Source: Litoribrevibacter euphylliae
GTDB lineage: Bacteria; Pseudomonadota; Gammaproteobacteria; Pseudomonadales; Litoribrevibacteraceae
DNA length: 64,000 nt
Direction: 5' to 3'
NCBI RefSeq assembly: GCF_042646085.1
Contig: NZ_JBHRSZ010000002.1
Coordinates: 186,001-250,000 of the forward strand
Position numbers and translations under genes: made by a program. The notes under the pieces are model-generated. The model had not been told where the DNA came from and ran no database searches. It saw only the letters and a program-made list of their open reading frames with translations. Positions 44,266 to 53,637 of this stretch are shown one piece after another (the stretch's first letter is position 1; every line of letters starts with the position of its first letter).

Positions 44266-45573
44266 TTACGCTTGACCTTCAGGCTTAACAGCGTCTTGGT
44301 AGCTCATTTCTTTTTCTTCTACTTTCGCAGACTCTAGAACCTTCTCAACAACCTGCTCTTCTAGCACAACCGCTTTAAGTTGATTTAGTTGCTCAGGGTT
44401 GTTTTTATACCAGTCGATAACCTGCTGTGGCTCTTGGTAAACAGAAGCCATTTCATTCAGCATTGCATCAACTTTTTCACCATCAGCAGTTAATTCATTA
44501 GACTTAATGATTTCAGCAACAATCAAACCTACATGAACACGCTTTTGAGCCTGATCCTGGAACATTTCAGCTGGAAGAGATTTCGGGTCAAAACCTTGAC
44601 CACCACCAAACTGCTGAACAGCTTGCTGACGCATACGATCGATTTCTTCATTAATCAAAGACGCAGGAATCTCAACTTCATTCTGCTCAACCAAACCATC
44701 CATCACCTGGTTTTTAACCTTAGTTTTGATAGCTTGATCTAGCTCACGCTCCATATTCTTTTTAACTTCAGCACGGAAAGAAGCTTCATCATTACCTTCT
44801 ACACCGAAACGAGCGAAGAACTCATCATTCAACTCAGGAAGTTTTTGCTCAGAAACAGCTTTTACAGTTACAGCGAACTGTACAGCTGCACCAGCTAGAT
44901 CTTTATTACCGTAATCTTCTGGGAACGTCAGATCCAATACTTTTTCATCGCCAGCTTTAGCACCTACAAGGCCATCTTCAAAACCAGGAATGAACGTGTT
45001 AGAACCTAGAGTCAGAGGTGCGTTTTCAGCTTTACCGCCATCAAACTCTACACCTTCTTTAGTGCCAACATAATCGATTGTCACTTGATCGCCGTCAGCA
45101 GCTTCACGCTCAACTTCTTCCCAAGTTGCTTGCTGTTTACGCAAGATATCGATCATCTCAGAAACGTCTTCATCAGAAATTTCTACTTTAGGACGAACCA
45201 CTTCAACAGAGTCCATACCTTTCACTTCTACTTCTGGATACACTTCAAATGTTGCAACATAAGAGAAGCTTGATTCTTCAGCAGCTTCCACAGGCTCAAT
45301 TGAAGGCGCGCCAGCAGGGTTTAGCTTTTCCTGCATTACAGCTTCAAAATAAGTAGAACGCATTAATTCGCTAAGAACTTCCTGACGCACACCTAAGCCA
45401 TATCGACGCTTAACTTCGCGCATAGGAACTTTACCAGGACGGAAACCATCAATACGCACACGTTTTGCTGTATCTTTTAAACGCGTCTCAACTTCTGAAT
45501 CGATACGATCAGAAGGGATTTCAACCGTCATTTTGCGCTCTAGGCCAGATGTTGTTTCAACTGAAACTTGCAT
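44266..45573 (-). CDS. tig: Trigger factor
   Basis: 435 residues: N-terminal ribosome-binding domain with GFRPGKVP signature, FKBP-type isomerase domain (about 160-245; GDQVTIDYVGTKEGVEFDGG), and a C-terminal chaperone arm. It binds nascent chains at the ribosome exit. Gene order tRNA-Arg, tRNA-Leu, tig, clpP, clpX, lon, hupB, ppiD is as in Pseudomonas. Confidence 0.98.
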   Translation of the reverse strand: MQVSVETTSGLERKMTVEIPSDRIDSEVETRLKDTAKRVRIDGFRPGKVPMREVKRRYGLGVRQEVLSELMRSTYFEAVMQEKLNPAGAPSIEPVEAAEESSFSYVATFEVYPEVEVKGMDSVEVVRPKVEISDEDVSEMIDILRKQQATWEEVEREAADGDQVTIDYVGTKEGVEFDGGKAENAPLTLGSNTFIPGFEDGLVGAKAGDEKVLDLTFPEDYGNKDLAGAAVQFAVTVKAVSEQKLPELNDEFFARFGVEGNDEASFRAEVKKNMERELDQAIKTKVKNQVMDGLVEQNEVEIPASLINEEIDRMRQQAVQQFGGGQGFDPKSLPAEMFQDQAQKRVHVGLIVAEIIKSNELTADGEKVDAMLNEMASVYQEPQQVIDWYKNNPEQLNQLKAVVLEEQVVEKVLESAKVEEKEMSYQDAVKPEGQA

Positions 45574-45785
45574 GGAACTTCCTCAAAATTTAACCAAATT
45601 CGTAATGATGCCTATGTTGATGCTGGCTCACTTAAAATAATCAGCCATTCACAGCATCAGTACGGCAAAAAAATAAACCGCTACTTTAAGGATTGAACGC
45701 ACGAGAATCAAGAGAAATATGAGAAATTAAAGGGCAATTTCAGATAAAAACAAGACAGAAAAAGAGAGAACACAAAGAAAACAAA

Positions 45786-45870
45786 TGGTGCGGAAGGAGA
45801 GACTCGAACTCTCACGCCGTGAAGCACTGGAACCTAAATCCAGCGTGTCTACCAATTTCACCACTTCCGC
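45786..45870 (-). tRNA. tRNA-Leu (anticodon TAG)
   Basis: 85 bases including CCA; acceptor GCGGAAG pairs with CTTCCGC, anticodon loop TTTAGGT, long variable arm. Second of a tRNA-Arg/tRNA-Leu pair. Confidence 0.97.
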
Positions 45871-45908
45871 ATTTTGAATAGCACTTAAGAGGATCCAACA
45901 ACCTTAAA

Positions 45909-45985
45909 TGGCACGCCCGGCAGGACTCGAACCTGCAACCTACGGCTTAGAAGGCCGTTGCTCTATCCGGTTGAGCTACGAGCGC
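45909..45985 (-). tRNA. tRNA-Arg (anticodon TCT)
   Basis: 77 bases including CCA; acceptor GCGCTCG pairs with CGGGCGT (two wobble/mismatch-tolerant positions), anticodon loop CTTCTAA. It is first after the promoter at 46025-46052. Confidence 0.96.
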
Positions 45986-46024
45986 ATATAAAGACCATGC
46001 GATGACCATCTCAAGTGGACGCAA

Positions 46025-46052
46025 ATTATAATCAGCTTTTCTTGACCGTCAA
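46025..46052 (-). promoter_or_regulatory. Sigma-70 promoter of the tRNA-Arg/tRNA-Leu unit
   Basis: TTGACG (46047-46052) and TATAAT (46025-46030) with 16 bases between them on the minus strand, 39 bases upstream of tRNA-Arg. Confidence 0.8.
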
Positions 46053-46153
46053 CTATTTTTTAACTTTTTTCATTAATACCCTAAATACAAAAGACTTTCT
46101 CCATCCTCCCTCTCCTTTAATCAATTAACTATCGAGTATCCCAGCACTTAGAG

Positions 46154-46174
46154 ATGACATACTTAAACTGTCAT
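46154..46174. promoter_or_regulatory. Dyad upstream of folD
   Basis: ATGACA-N9-TGTCAT, 76 bases before the folD start; an operator-like inverted repeat of unknown meaning. Confidence 0.35.
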
Positions 46175-46250
46175 GAGAAAATGCGCGCAAATTTTCTCAC
46201 CGGACTGACCTAGCCAATTAACAAGTCCACCGCTGATAGGATCGATAACA

Positions 46251-47108
46251 ATGACAGCCCAAATCATTGATGGTAAAAAAATCTCTGAAGACATTAAGGC
46301 AAAGATTGCAACACAAGTTGCTGCCCGTGCAGAACAAGGAAAGCGCGCACCAGGTTTAGCCGTTGTTCTGGTAGGAGGCAACCCAGCCTCTCAAGTCTAT
46401 GTAGCTCATAAGCGTAAGTCGTGCCAGCAAGTTGGCTTCCTATCAAAATCCTTCGACCTTCCAGAAAACACCACACAAGATGCACTGGAAAAGCTAATCG
46501 ACGACCTAAACAGCGATGATGAAATCGATGGTATTCTTGTTCAGCTACCTCTTCCGGCGCACCTTCAAGCCGACGATATTCTTGAAAGAATTCGCCCAGA
46601 TAAAGATGTTGATGGCTTCCATCCTTATAACTTAGGAAGACTGGCCCAGCGCTTACCAGTATTACGCCCCTGCACACCAAAAGGCGTTGTTACCCTACTG
46701 GAATCAACAGGCATCGATTTCCACGGAAAGCACGCGGTAATTGTTGGTGCGTCAAATATTGTCGGTCGCCCTATGGGTCTAGAGCTACTTATTAAAGGCT
46801 GCACTGTTACCACTACTCATAGATTCACCAAAGACCTGCCAGGTCATTTAGCCCAAGCAGACATTGTCATTGCTGCGGCAGGTAAAGCAGGCCTAGTGAA
46901 AGGTGAATGGATACCAGATGGCGCAATTGTTATTGACGTAGGTATTAACCGTTTAGATAACGGTAAGTTAGTCGGTGATGTAGAGTTTGAAGAAGCCGCT
47001 AAGCGCGCTGCATGGATCACCCCAGTTCCAGGTGGTGTTGGCCCAATGACGGTGGCCACTCTAATGGAAAACACCTTGTTTGCGTGTGCCGAACTACACG
47101 ACAAATAA
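46251..47108 (+). CDS. folD: Bifunctional methylenetetrahydrofolate dehydrogenase / methenyltetrahydrofolate cyclohydrolase
   Basis: 285 residues: YVAHKRKSCQQVG (catalytic Lys), DGILVQLPLP, RPCTPKG and the NADP-binding VIVGASNIVGRPM. It interconverts one-carbon folates for purine, thymidylate and fMet synthesis. A terminator follows. In Pseudomonas cysS lies between folD and glnS; it is absent here. Confidence 0.98.
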   Translation: MTAQIIDGKKISEDIKAKIATQVAARAEQGKRAPGLAVVLVGGNPASQVYVAHKRKSCQQVGFLSKSFDLPENTTQDALEKLIDDLNSDDEIDGILVQLPLPAHLQADDILERIRPDKDVDGFHPYNLGRLAQRLPVLRPCTPKGVVTLLESTGIDFHGKHAVIVGASNIVGRPMGLELLIKGCTVTTTHRFTKDLPGHLAQADIVIAAAGKAGLVKGEWIPDGAIVIDVGINRLDNGKLVGDVEFEEAAKRAAWITPVPGGVGPMTVATLMENTLFACAELHDK

Positions 47109-47152
47109 AGTAGAGTCATGACAAGTTAAATAAGACACATAAAGCAGACACA

Positions 47153-47180
47153 AAAAAACCGGCTTAATAGCCGGTTTTTT
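47153..47180. terminator. Bidirectional terminator after folD
   Basis: AAAAAACCGGC-TTAATA-GCCGGTTTTTT, between the convergent genes folD and glnS. Confidence 0.9.
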
Positions 47181-47331
47181 ATATTGAAGCCCTATAGCCA
47201 CAACCAATACTTCCTGAGGCACAGTGAGAGAAAGTTAGACAAGGCAAAAGCTTACGAAAACGCGGAGTTTATATTTTATAAATGAGCATTCAAGTAAGCT
47301 TTTAACGCCGTATAACTGATCTCACGAAGCT

Positions 47332-49011
47332 TCAGTCGCCAATTTTGGCCCAGGTATCACGCAGCCCAATAGTTTTATTCAGAACCAATTGATCAGGCTT
47401 ACTGTCTTCGCTATCAATACAGAAGTAACCTTCACGCTCGAACTGGTAACCTTGTTCCGGCTGACCTTCTGCAACGCTTGGTTCTACCCTCGCAGTTTTA
47501 ACGACCGTCAACGCATCAGGATTAATCAATTCAAGGAAACTTTTCTCTTTATTCCCATCCGGGTTTTCATCCAAGAATAAACGATCATACAAACGAACTT
47601 CAGCTGGCAGAGATTCGGTTGCGGAAACCCAGTGAATTACACCTTTGACCTTACGACCGTCTTCCGGGTTTTTACCCAAAGTATCCGCATCATAAGTACA
47701 GATGATTTCAACGACTTCGCCGTTTTCATCTTTGATCACTTCATCAGCACGAATCACGTATGCATTACGCAAACGCACTTCTTTACCTAAAACAAGACGC
47801 TTGAACTTCTTATTTGCCTCTTCACGGAAATCCTCTTTATCAATGAAGATTTCGCGAGTGAAAGGCAAAGTACGCTCACCCATCTCTTTTTGAGGGTGTA
47901 AAGGCGCAGATAATTGCTCAACTTGTCCTTCAGGATAATTCTGAATGGTAATTTTCAACGGGTTTAGCACACACATTGCACGCGGTGCATTGTCATTCAG
48001 ATCATCACGAATTGCTGCTTCCAGCATAGCCACATCTACTGTGCTGTTCGCTTTAGCCACACCAATTGAATCACAGAACTTACGAATAGCCGTTGGAGTG
48101 TAACCACGACGACGCATACCTGAGATAGTAGGCATACGAGGGTCATTCCACGCAGTTACATGCCCTTCATCTACCAGCTGCTTCAGCTTACGTTTACTGG
48201 TAACGGTGTAGTTCAATTGCAGACGCGCAAATTCAATTTGCTGCGGATGACAATCAATCGAAATGTTATCCAGTAACCAATCATACAATGGACGATGATC
48301 TTCAAACTCAAGTGTACATAAAGAATGAGTTATGCCTTCCAACGCATCAGAGATTGGATGCGTAAAGTCATACATAGGGTAAACACACCACTTATCACCT
48401 GTTTGATGATGCTCAGCAAAACGAATACGATAAATTATCGGATCGCGCATATTCATATTTGGCGAAGCCATATCGATTTTGGCTCGAAGCACCATTTTAC
48501 CTTCTTCGAATTCACCATTTTTCATGCGTTCGAACAAGTCCAGATTCTCTTCTACAGAGCGATTACGGTATGGGCTTTCTTTACCTGGCTCTTTTAGATT
48601 GCCACGATATTCTCGCGCTTGTTCAGGCGTAAGCTCACATACATACGCCTTACCTGATTTAATCAATTCAAGCGCATAGCCATGAAGTTGATCAAAGTAG
48701 TTGGAGGCAAATTTAGGCTCACCCGGCCATTGAAAACCCAACCACTCAACATCATTACGAATGGATTGGATGTATTCTGGGTTCTCTTTTTCCGGATTAG
48801 TATCATCAAAACGTAAATTACATACACCCTGGAATGATTGTGCGATGCCAAAGTTTAAACAAATTGACTTAGCATGCCCCACATGAAGATAGCCATTTGG
48901 CTCAGGTGGAAATCGCGTAATAATGTTAGAGTGTTTGCCTGAATCTAAATCTTTATCGATGATCTGGCGGATAAAATTACTAGGAGTGCTTGGAGCCTCA
49001 GGTGTTGCCAT
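47332..49011 (-). CDS. glnS: Glutaminyl-tRNA synthetase
   Basis: 559 residues, class I synthetase: HIGH-type PPEPNGYLHVGHAKSI, QIEFARLQLNYTVTSKRKL with the KMSKS-like TSKRK, and an anticodon-binding beta-barrel C-terminus ending in VLNKTIGLRDTW. It charges tRNA-Gln in the cytoplasm. The length matches the family. Confidence 0.98.
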   Translation of the reverse strand: MATPEAPSTPSNFIRQIIDKDLDSGKHSNIITRFPPEPNGYLHVGHAKSICLNFGIAQSFQGVCNLRFDDTNPEKENPEYIQSIRNDVEWLGFQWPGEPKFASNYFDQLHGYALELIKSGKAYVCELTPEQAREYRGNLKEPGKESPYRNRSVEENLDLFERMKNGEFEEGKMVLRAKIDMASPNMNMRDPIIYRIRFAEHHQTGDKWCVYPMYDFTHPISDALEGITHSLCTLEFEDHRPLYDWLLDNISIDCHPQQIEFARLQLNYTVTSKRKLKQLVDEGHVTAWNDPRMPTISGMRRRGYTPTAIRKFCDSIGVAKANSTVDVAMLEAAIRDDLNDNAPRAMCVLNPLKITIQNYPEGQVEQLSAPLHPQKEMGERTLPFTREIFIDKEDFREEANKKFKRLVLGKEVRLRNAYVIRADEVIKDENGEVVEIICTYDADTLGKNPEDGRKVKGVIHWVSATESLPAEVRLYDRLFLDENPDGNKEKSFLELINPDALTVVKTARVEPSVAEGQPEQGYQFEREGYFCIDSEDSKPDQLVLNKTIGLRDTWAKIGD

Positions 49012-49203
49012 AGTTAAAATTCACTATCCCTAAAACAAACGTGTTTTTTTAAATCGTTCAAAATCGTATTATGTAAAAACTGGAAATAATTGTACCTGTG
49101 TGCACTACTTAGTGCTACTCGTTTAACGCGCTACATTTGTGCAATCTGTACAAAAAGTGTAACCAGTCATTAATCTGAACTTTAAATAAGATAGAGGCTA
49201 TTC

Positions 49204-49701
49204 ATGATCCGTCTAACCACCAATTTCGGTAACATCGACATTCAACTTGACTTCGAAAAAGCACCGGAAACAGCTAAAAACTTCGAAGAATATGTAAAAA
49301 GCGGCTTCTATGATGGCGTTATCTTTCACCGTGTAATCAATGGCTTCATGATTCAGGGCGGCGGTTTTGAGCCTGGCATGAAAGAAAAGCGCACGAATGA
49401 TCCAATCAAAAACGAAGCCAACAACGGTCTGAGCAACATGACTGGCACCATTGCAATGGCTCGTACGATGGATCCACACTCTGCTTCAGCGCAGTTCTTC
49501 ATTAACGTATCTGATAACACCTTCCTAGACCACACAGCCGAAACAATGGAAGGCTGGGGTTATGCCGTATTTGGTAAAGTCACTGAAGGTATGGACGTAG
49601 TTGAGCAAATCAAAAAAGTACCTACGACGATGGCGATGGGTCACCAAGACGTTCCTGTTGAAGACGTTATCATTGAAAAAGCAGAAGTTGTTGAAGAATA
49701 A
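49204..49701 (+). CDS. ppiB: Cytoplasmic peptidyl-prolyl cis-trans isomerase B (cyclophilin)
   Basis: 165 residues, no signal peptide. Cyclophilin motifs FHRVINGFMIQGGGF, TGTIAMARTMDPHSASAQFFINV and WGYAVFGKVTEGMDVV are intact, including the catalytic Arg and Phe. GAGG lies 6 bases upstream of the ATG. It is followed by lpxH, as in Pseudomonas. Confidence 0.97.
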   Translation: MIRLTTNFGNIDIQLDFEKAPETAKNFEEYVKSGFYDGVIFHRVINGFMIQGGGFEPGMKEKRTNDPIKNEANNGLSNMTGTIAMARTMDPHSASAQFFINVSDNTFLDHTAETMEGWGYAVFGKVTEGMDVVEQIKKVPTTMAMGHQDVPVEDVIIEKAEVVEE

Positions 49702-49731
49702 TCAGAGAATTCATTGAGTCATATCTAATCT

Positions 49732-50475
49732 ATGAGCACTCTGTTTATATCAGATCTACATCTGCATGAAGGACGCCCGGATTTAACCCGGGCGTTTTTT
49801 CAATTCCTCGACAACAAAGTTAAACCTAAAGACACCCTGTACATTCTTGGTGACTTTTTTGAAGTCTCAGTTGGGGATGACCTATTAACCCACTTTCAAA
49901 TTACTATTTGTGAGAAATTAAGCCAACTGAAAACCAAAGACATCAGAGTCTATTTCATGCATGGCAACCGTGATTTCTTACTAGGTAAACGCTTTAGCCA
50001 ACTGTCAGGCACTGAATTACTTCCAGACCCATTAAGAATCCAAGTCGGCTTAACACAAATTTTGCTTTCTCACGGCGACATATGGTGCACCAGCGATGAA
50101 AGCTATCAGAAATACCGCCGGATAGTCCGAAACCCTATCGTGCAATGGCTATTTTTGAAGCTCCCTAAAAGGGTTCGTCATAACATCGGTCAAAAACTCC
50201 GAAACAAGAGCAAAGGCCGTGAAGTTCATGACTACAGCATTCTCGATGTAACACCTGAAGCGATTGAGCAAGAGATGATCAACAATCAAGTACCAATCGT
50301 AATTCATGGACACACCCACAGACCAGCACGCCACCCGTTACCCGAGATAGCCATGGCTTTACATACAACTCAAGCAGAGAGGATTGTTCTTGGTGATTGG
50401 GATAAGAAAGGCTGGTATTTAAAGCTGGAAAACGGTCAATTTTCTTTGATTGATTTTGACATAGATCCAATATAA
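49732..50475 (+). CDS. lpxH: UDP-2,3-diacylglucosamine diphosphatase
   Basis: 247 residues, calcineurin-like metallophosphoesterase: SDLHLHEGRPDLT, LGDFFE, MHGNRDFLLG, LSHGD and HGHTHRPARH supply the two-manganese site. It makes lipid X in lipid A synthesis at the inner membrane. It is 30 bases after ppiB. Confidence 0.97.
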   Translation: MSTLFISDLHLHEGRPDLTRAFFQFLDNKVKPKDTLYILGDFFEVSVGDDLLTHFQITICEKLSQLKTKDIRVYFMHGNRDFLLGKRFSQLSGTELLPDPLRIQVGLTQILLSHGDIWCTSDESYQKYRRIVRNPIVQWLFLKLPKRVRHNIGQKLRNKSKGREVHDYSILDVTPEAIEQEMINNQVPIVIHGHTHRPARHPLPEIAMALHTTQAERIVLGDWDKKGWYLKLENGQFSLIDFDIDPI

Positions 50476-50589
50476 CAGGGCATATCTTGGGTTAATCTTT
50501 CGATCAACAGTTAATTCTAAAACCACTGAACACTCGATTCGGAATTACAACAGAAGATAAATTCCAATCAATTCTATAAGGGTTAGTTA

Positions 50590-52164
50590 ATGGATTTTAT
50601 TTGGATATTAATTGCTTATCTCTTTGGCTTTGCCTTTAAACAATTAAATCTACCACCTTTGATTGGTTATCTTATTGCCGGTTTTGCCTTGCATGCTTAC
50701 GGTCTCGAAGCTGACTCCCTGCTACAAACCTTGGGAAATCTGGGCGTTACCCTATTACTCTTCACCATTGGTCTAAAAATTCATCTAAAAGACCTGACTC
50801 GTATTGAAGTTTGGGGCGGCACTTTATTTCACATGGCCATTTGGGTTGCTGCGTTAACTGGCATGTTAACGCTACTCTCCATGAGTGCCCTGCCTTACTT
50901 CAGCGATTTAACCCTGCAATCCGCAGCCATCATCGCCTTCGCCTTAAGCTTCAGTAGCACCGTTTGTGTCGTAAAACTCCTTGAAGACAGTGGTGAAATG
51001 AAAACTCGCCATGGCAAATTAGCGATAGGCATTTTGGTCATCCAAGATATTGCTGCCGTTTTATTTTTAGTCTTTGCAAAAGGTGAGTTACCTACCATTT
51101 GGGCTTTGGGATTAATACTCCTAGCCTTCTCTCAGCCAATCTTTAATTGGGTATTAAATCGCTCTGGTCATGGTGAAATGCTCCCCCTAACCGGGTTTTT
51201 ATTAGCCTTTGGCGGCTACGAACTCTTTGAATTAGTTGGTATGAAAGGCGATCTTGGCGCCTTAGTATTTGGTGTTTTATTAGCTCAGCACAGAAAATCA
51301 GGTGAACTTGCTAAGGCCTTATTGAGCTTTAAAGACCTATTCCTGATCGGCTTCTTCCTAGCCATTGGGTTTACCGCTTTACCAACGTTAGACATGTTCG
51401 TTATCGCACTCGGACTCTGCCTTCTTTTACTGGTAGTTAAAGCGCTGCTTTATTTTGCTCTGCTTACAGGGTTGAAACTACGCGGTCGAACCTCTTATCT
51501 GGCAGGGCTTTCACTGATGAACTTCAGCGAGTTTGGCCTCATTGTGATGGTTTTAAGTGTTAATTCAGGCTGGCTAGACAACAACTGGCTGGTCATTATT
51601 GCCTTGGCCGTATCAATTTCCTTCGTTATTACCAGCATTACCTACAAAGGAGCTCACGGCTTTTATGCTCGGAATAAATCAATTATCCGTAAATATGAAC
51701 GCTCAGAACGCTTAAACCGCGATATTTTCTGCCAACCCCCTAACGCTGAAGTTTTGGTTATTGGTCTAGGTCGAGTCGGCCAAGGCGCCTACAAAGCCCT
51801 CCACAAAGAAATTGGCGACCGGGTATGTGGTATTGATGCTGACAATTTAACGATCAAGCATCTCACCGAAGAAGGTCTACCCGTGGTCATGGGCGATGCG
51901 GAAGATGCAGACTTCTGGGACAACCTCAACCTGGCTCCCGTTAAGCTGGTAATGCTTGCCTTACCAAGCATAGAAGATATGAAAAACATCACAGAGCAGT
52001 TACAGTTGAGTAACTACAAGGGCTCTATCGCAGGGATAGCACGCTATGCGGATGAACAAGAGTTACTAAGAGAAAGCGGAATCGATCACGTTTTCAACTT
52101 CTTCGCGGAAGCAGGTAGCGGTTTCGCTGAGGAAAGCCTTAAGATCATAGCGCCTCAAAGCTAA
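50590..52164 (+). CDS. Kef/YbaL-type cation:proton antiporter with RCK (TrkA-N) domain
   Basis: 524 residues. About 12 membrane helices of the CPA2 family (NLPPLIGYLIAGFALHAYGL, FALSFSSTVCVVKLLED) precede a cytosolic TrkA-N domain (about 380-500) with VLVIGLGRVGQGAYKAL and a dinucleotide-binding Asp (CGIDAD). There is no C-terminal TrkA-C domain. Glutathione-gated KefB/C proteins carry other features, so YbaL-like is the safer label. Role: K+ or Na+ efflux under stress, inferred. Confidence 0.9.
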   Translation: MDFIWILIAYLFGFAFKQLNLPPLIGYLIAGFALHAYGLEADSLLQTLGNLGVTLLLFTIGLKIHLKDLTRIEVWGGTLFHMAIWVAALTGMLTLLSMSALPYFSDLTLQSAAIIAFALSFSSTVCVVKLLEDSGEMKTRHGKLAIGILVIQDIAAVLFLVFAKGELPTIWALGLILLAFSQPIFNWVLNRSGHGEMLPLTGFLLAFGGYELFELVGMKGDLGALVFGVLLAQHRKSGELAKALLSFKDLFLIGFFLAIGFTALPTLDMFVIALGLCLLLLVVKALLYFALLTGLKLRGRTSYLAGLSLMNFSEFGLIVMVLSVNSGWLDNNWLVIIALAVSISFVITSITYKGAHGFYARNKSIIRKYERSERLNRDIFCQPPNAEVLVIGLGRVGQGAYKALHKEIGDRVCGIDADNLTIKHLTEEGLPVVMGDAEDADFWDNLNLAPVKLVMLALPSIEDMKNITEQLQLSNYKGSIAGIARYADEQELLRESGIDHVFNFFAEAGSGFAEESLKIIAPQS

Positions 52165-52188
52165 GAAAAATAAAGGATACTTAAAACA

Positions 52189-52216
52189 AAAACGGGCAAT
52201 CTGAGGCCCGTTTTTT
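52189..52216. terminator. Terminator between the antiporter gene and miaE
   Basis: AAAACGGGC-AATCTGAG-GCCCGTTTTTT between convergent genes. Confidence 0.9.
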
Positions 52217-52232
52217 ATAAATTTTTTTGCTC

Positions 52233-52850
52233 TTATGCCGGCACACCACTATGAAACCTAAACAACTCATCCGGTGATTGGATCGCTTCTTTCTCAACCG
52301 CAGCAAAATACTCAATACGCTCATCAATCGGCTTACCCGCATATTTTTCGGCAAGCGTAATGTAATCCTTATAATGACGTGCTTCTGACTTTAGCAACGA
52401 GATGTAAAACTTCTGCAGCTCTTCATCCAAATGAGGCGCTAACTTAGAAAAACGTTCGCACGATCTCGCTTCAATAAAAGCGCCTACGATCAAGGTATCT
52501 ATCACTTTATCCGGGTCTTGCTTTCTCACACCCGAGTTCATCATTCCTGCATATCGAGACGGCTGGTGTGAACGATACTTCAAACCACGCTTTTTGATGA
52601 TTTTCATCACCTGCTCAAAATGCACCAATTCTTCACGCGCCAAACGAGACATCTTATGCAGCAAATCAGGTTTATCTGGATGCTTAAACATCAGGTTTAG
52701 TGCAGTACGTGCAGCACACTTTTCGAGATACGCATGATTTACCAAAAGCATGTCCTGGTTTTTCAAGGCTTCTTGAACCCATTCATCCGGGGTTTCACAT
52801 GGTAAAAATGCTTTTAGCTCTTCAAGCGCTTGAGGATCAACGTGCTGCAT
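52233..52850 (-). CDS. miaE: tRNA-(2-methylthio-N6-isopentenyladenosine-37) hydroxylase
   Basis: 205 residues, ferritin-like di-iron helical bundle. Ligands are Glu 43 (YLEKCAAR), EELVHFEQ (Glu 74, His 77), FIEARSCERF and SEARHYKDY, all matching MiaE. It hydroxylates ms2i6A to ms2io6A using O2. Confidence 0.95.
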   Translation of the reverse strand: MQHVDPQALEELKAFLPCETPDEWVQEALKNQDMLLVNHAYLEKCAARTALNLMFKHPDKPDLLHKMSRLAREELVHFEQVMKIIKKRGLKYRSHQPSRYAGMMNSGVRKQDPDKVIDTLIVGAFIEARSCERFSKLAPHLDEELQKFYISLLKSEARHYKDYITLAEKYAGKPIDERIEYFAAVEKEAIQSPDELFRFHSGVPA

Positions 52851-52960
52851 GAATAAATGTCTCTGATCGGTTTACAAATTGCGCGGCATTATAACGGAAA
52901 GCATTTGCTTGGGCAGCACTTACATTGAAAGCGCTGACATAGAAAATACTCACTATTTCT

Positions 52961-53605
52961 TTACCAAACCCATATATGCTCTTTAAAGCTGGTCAGACCT
53001 TTGGACTTCCAACGAGGCTCTTCTTCGATCAACTCAATAGCCCCTACTCGCTCCAAATGACCATTCCACAGCGAGATCAGTTCTTCATCCAGCACTGAGA
53101 ATGGTGGACCTGAAGCGACACTTTGATCATAAACCGTCGTAATAATCAGACCATGACTTGATGCTTTTAATAATGACTGACAATGACGAATATAATCAGC
53201 GCGCATTTCCTGAGGCAATGCAATTAGCGCCGCTCGATCGTACAAAGCATCAAACGACTCACCGTTAAAATTGAAGAAATCACCCACGACAAACACAATT
53301 GGCAACTGATCACATTGAAAGACGTTAAAGTCGTTACCGTTAACTTTTCGTTCAGAAACTTGAGCTGTTAGCCCATTTTCCTTGAAGAAATCCCGAGCCG
53401 CGATTTCGGATAACTCGACACCCGTAACTCGATAACCTTGCTCGACTAGCCAAAGCATATCTTTGGTCTTACCACATAAAGGAACAAGCACCGATGATCC
53501 TTCAGAGAGCTTAGGAAAATACTTCACAAGCTCAGGATGACCATTCTCTTGATGAAAACCAACCTGATCCAATTGCCATTTGTTGTGCCAAAAGCTATGT
53601 TCCAT
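52961..53605 (-). CDS. tpm: Thiopurine S-methyltransferase family protein
   Basis: 214 residues: FWHNKWQLDQVGFHQ at the N-terminus and SAM-binding VLVPLCGKTKDMLWLVEQGYRVTGVELS, typical of bacterial TPMT. Related Pseudomonas enzymes methylate selenium and tellurium compounds; the substrate here is not known. Confidence 0.93.
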   Translation of the reverse strand: MEHSFWHNKWQLDQVGFHQENGHPELVKYFPKLSEGSSVLVPLCGKTKDMLWLVEQGYRVTGVELSEIAARDFFKENGLTAQVSERKVNGNDFNVFQCDQLPIVFVVGDFFNFNGESFDALYDRAALIALPQEMRADYIRHCQSLLKASSHGLIITTVYDQSVASGPPFSVLDEELISLWNGHLERVGAIELIEEEPRWKSKGLTSFKEHIWVW

Positions 53606-53637
53606 AAATTATCACTTGTCTTATTTTTTAACTTCAG

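Noticed and set aside
46294..46680. 128-codon frame antisense to folD
   Set aside because: It lies entirely inside folD, with no ribosome binding site; a shadow of the real frame.
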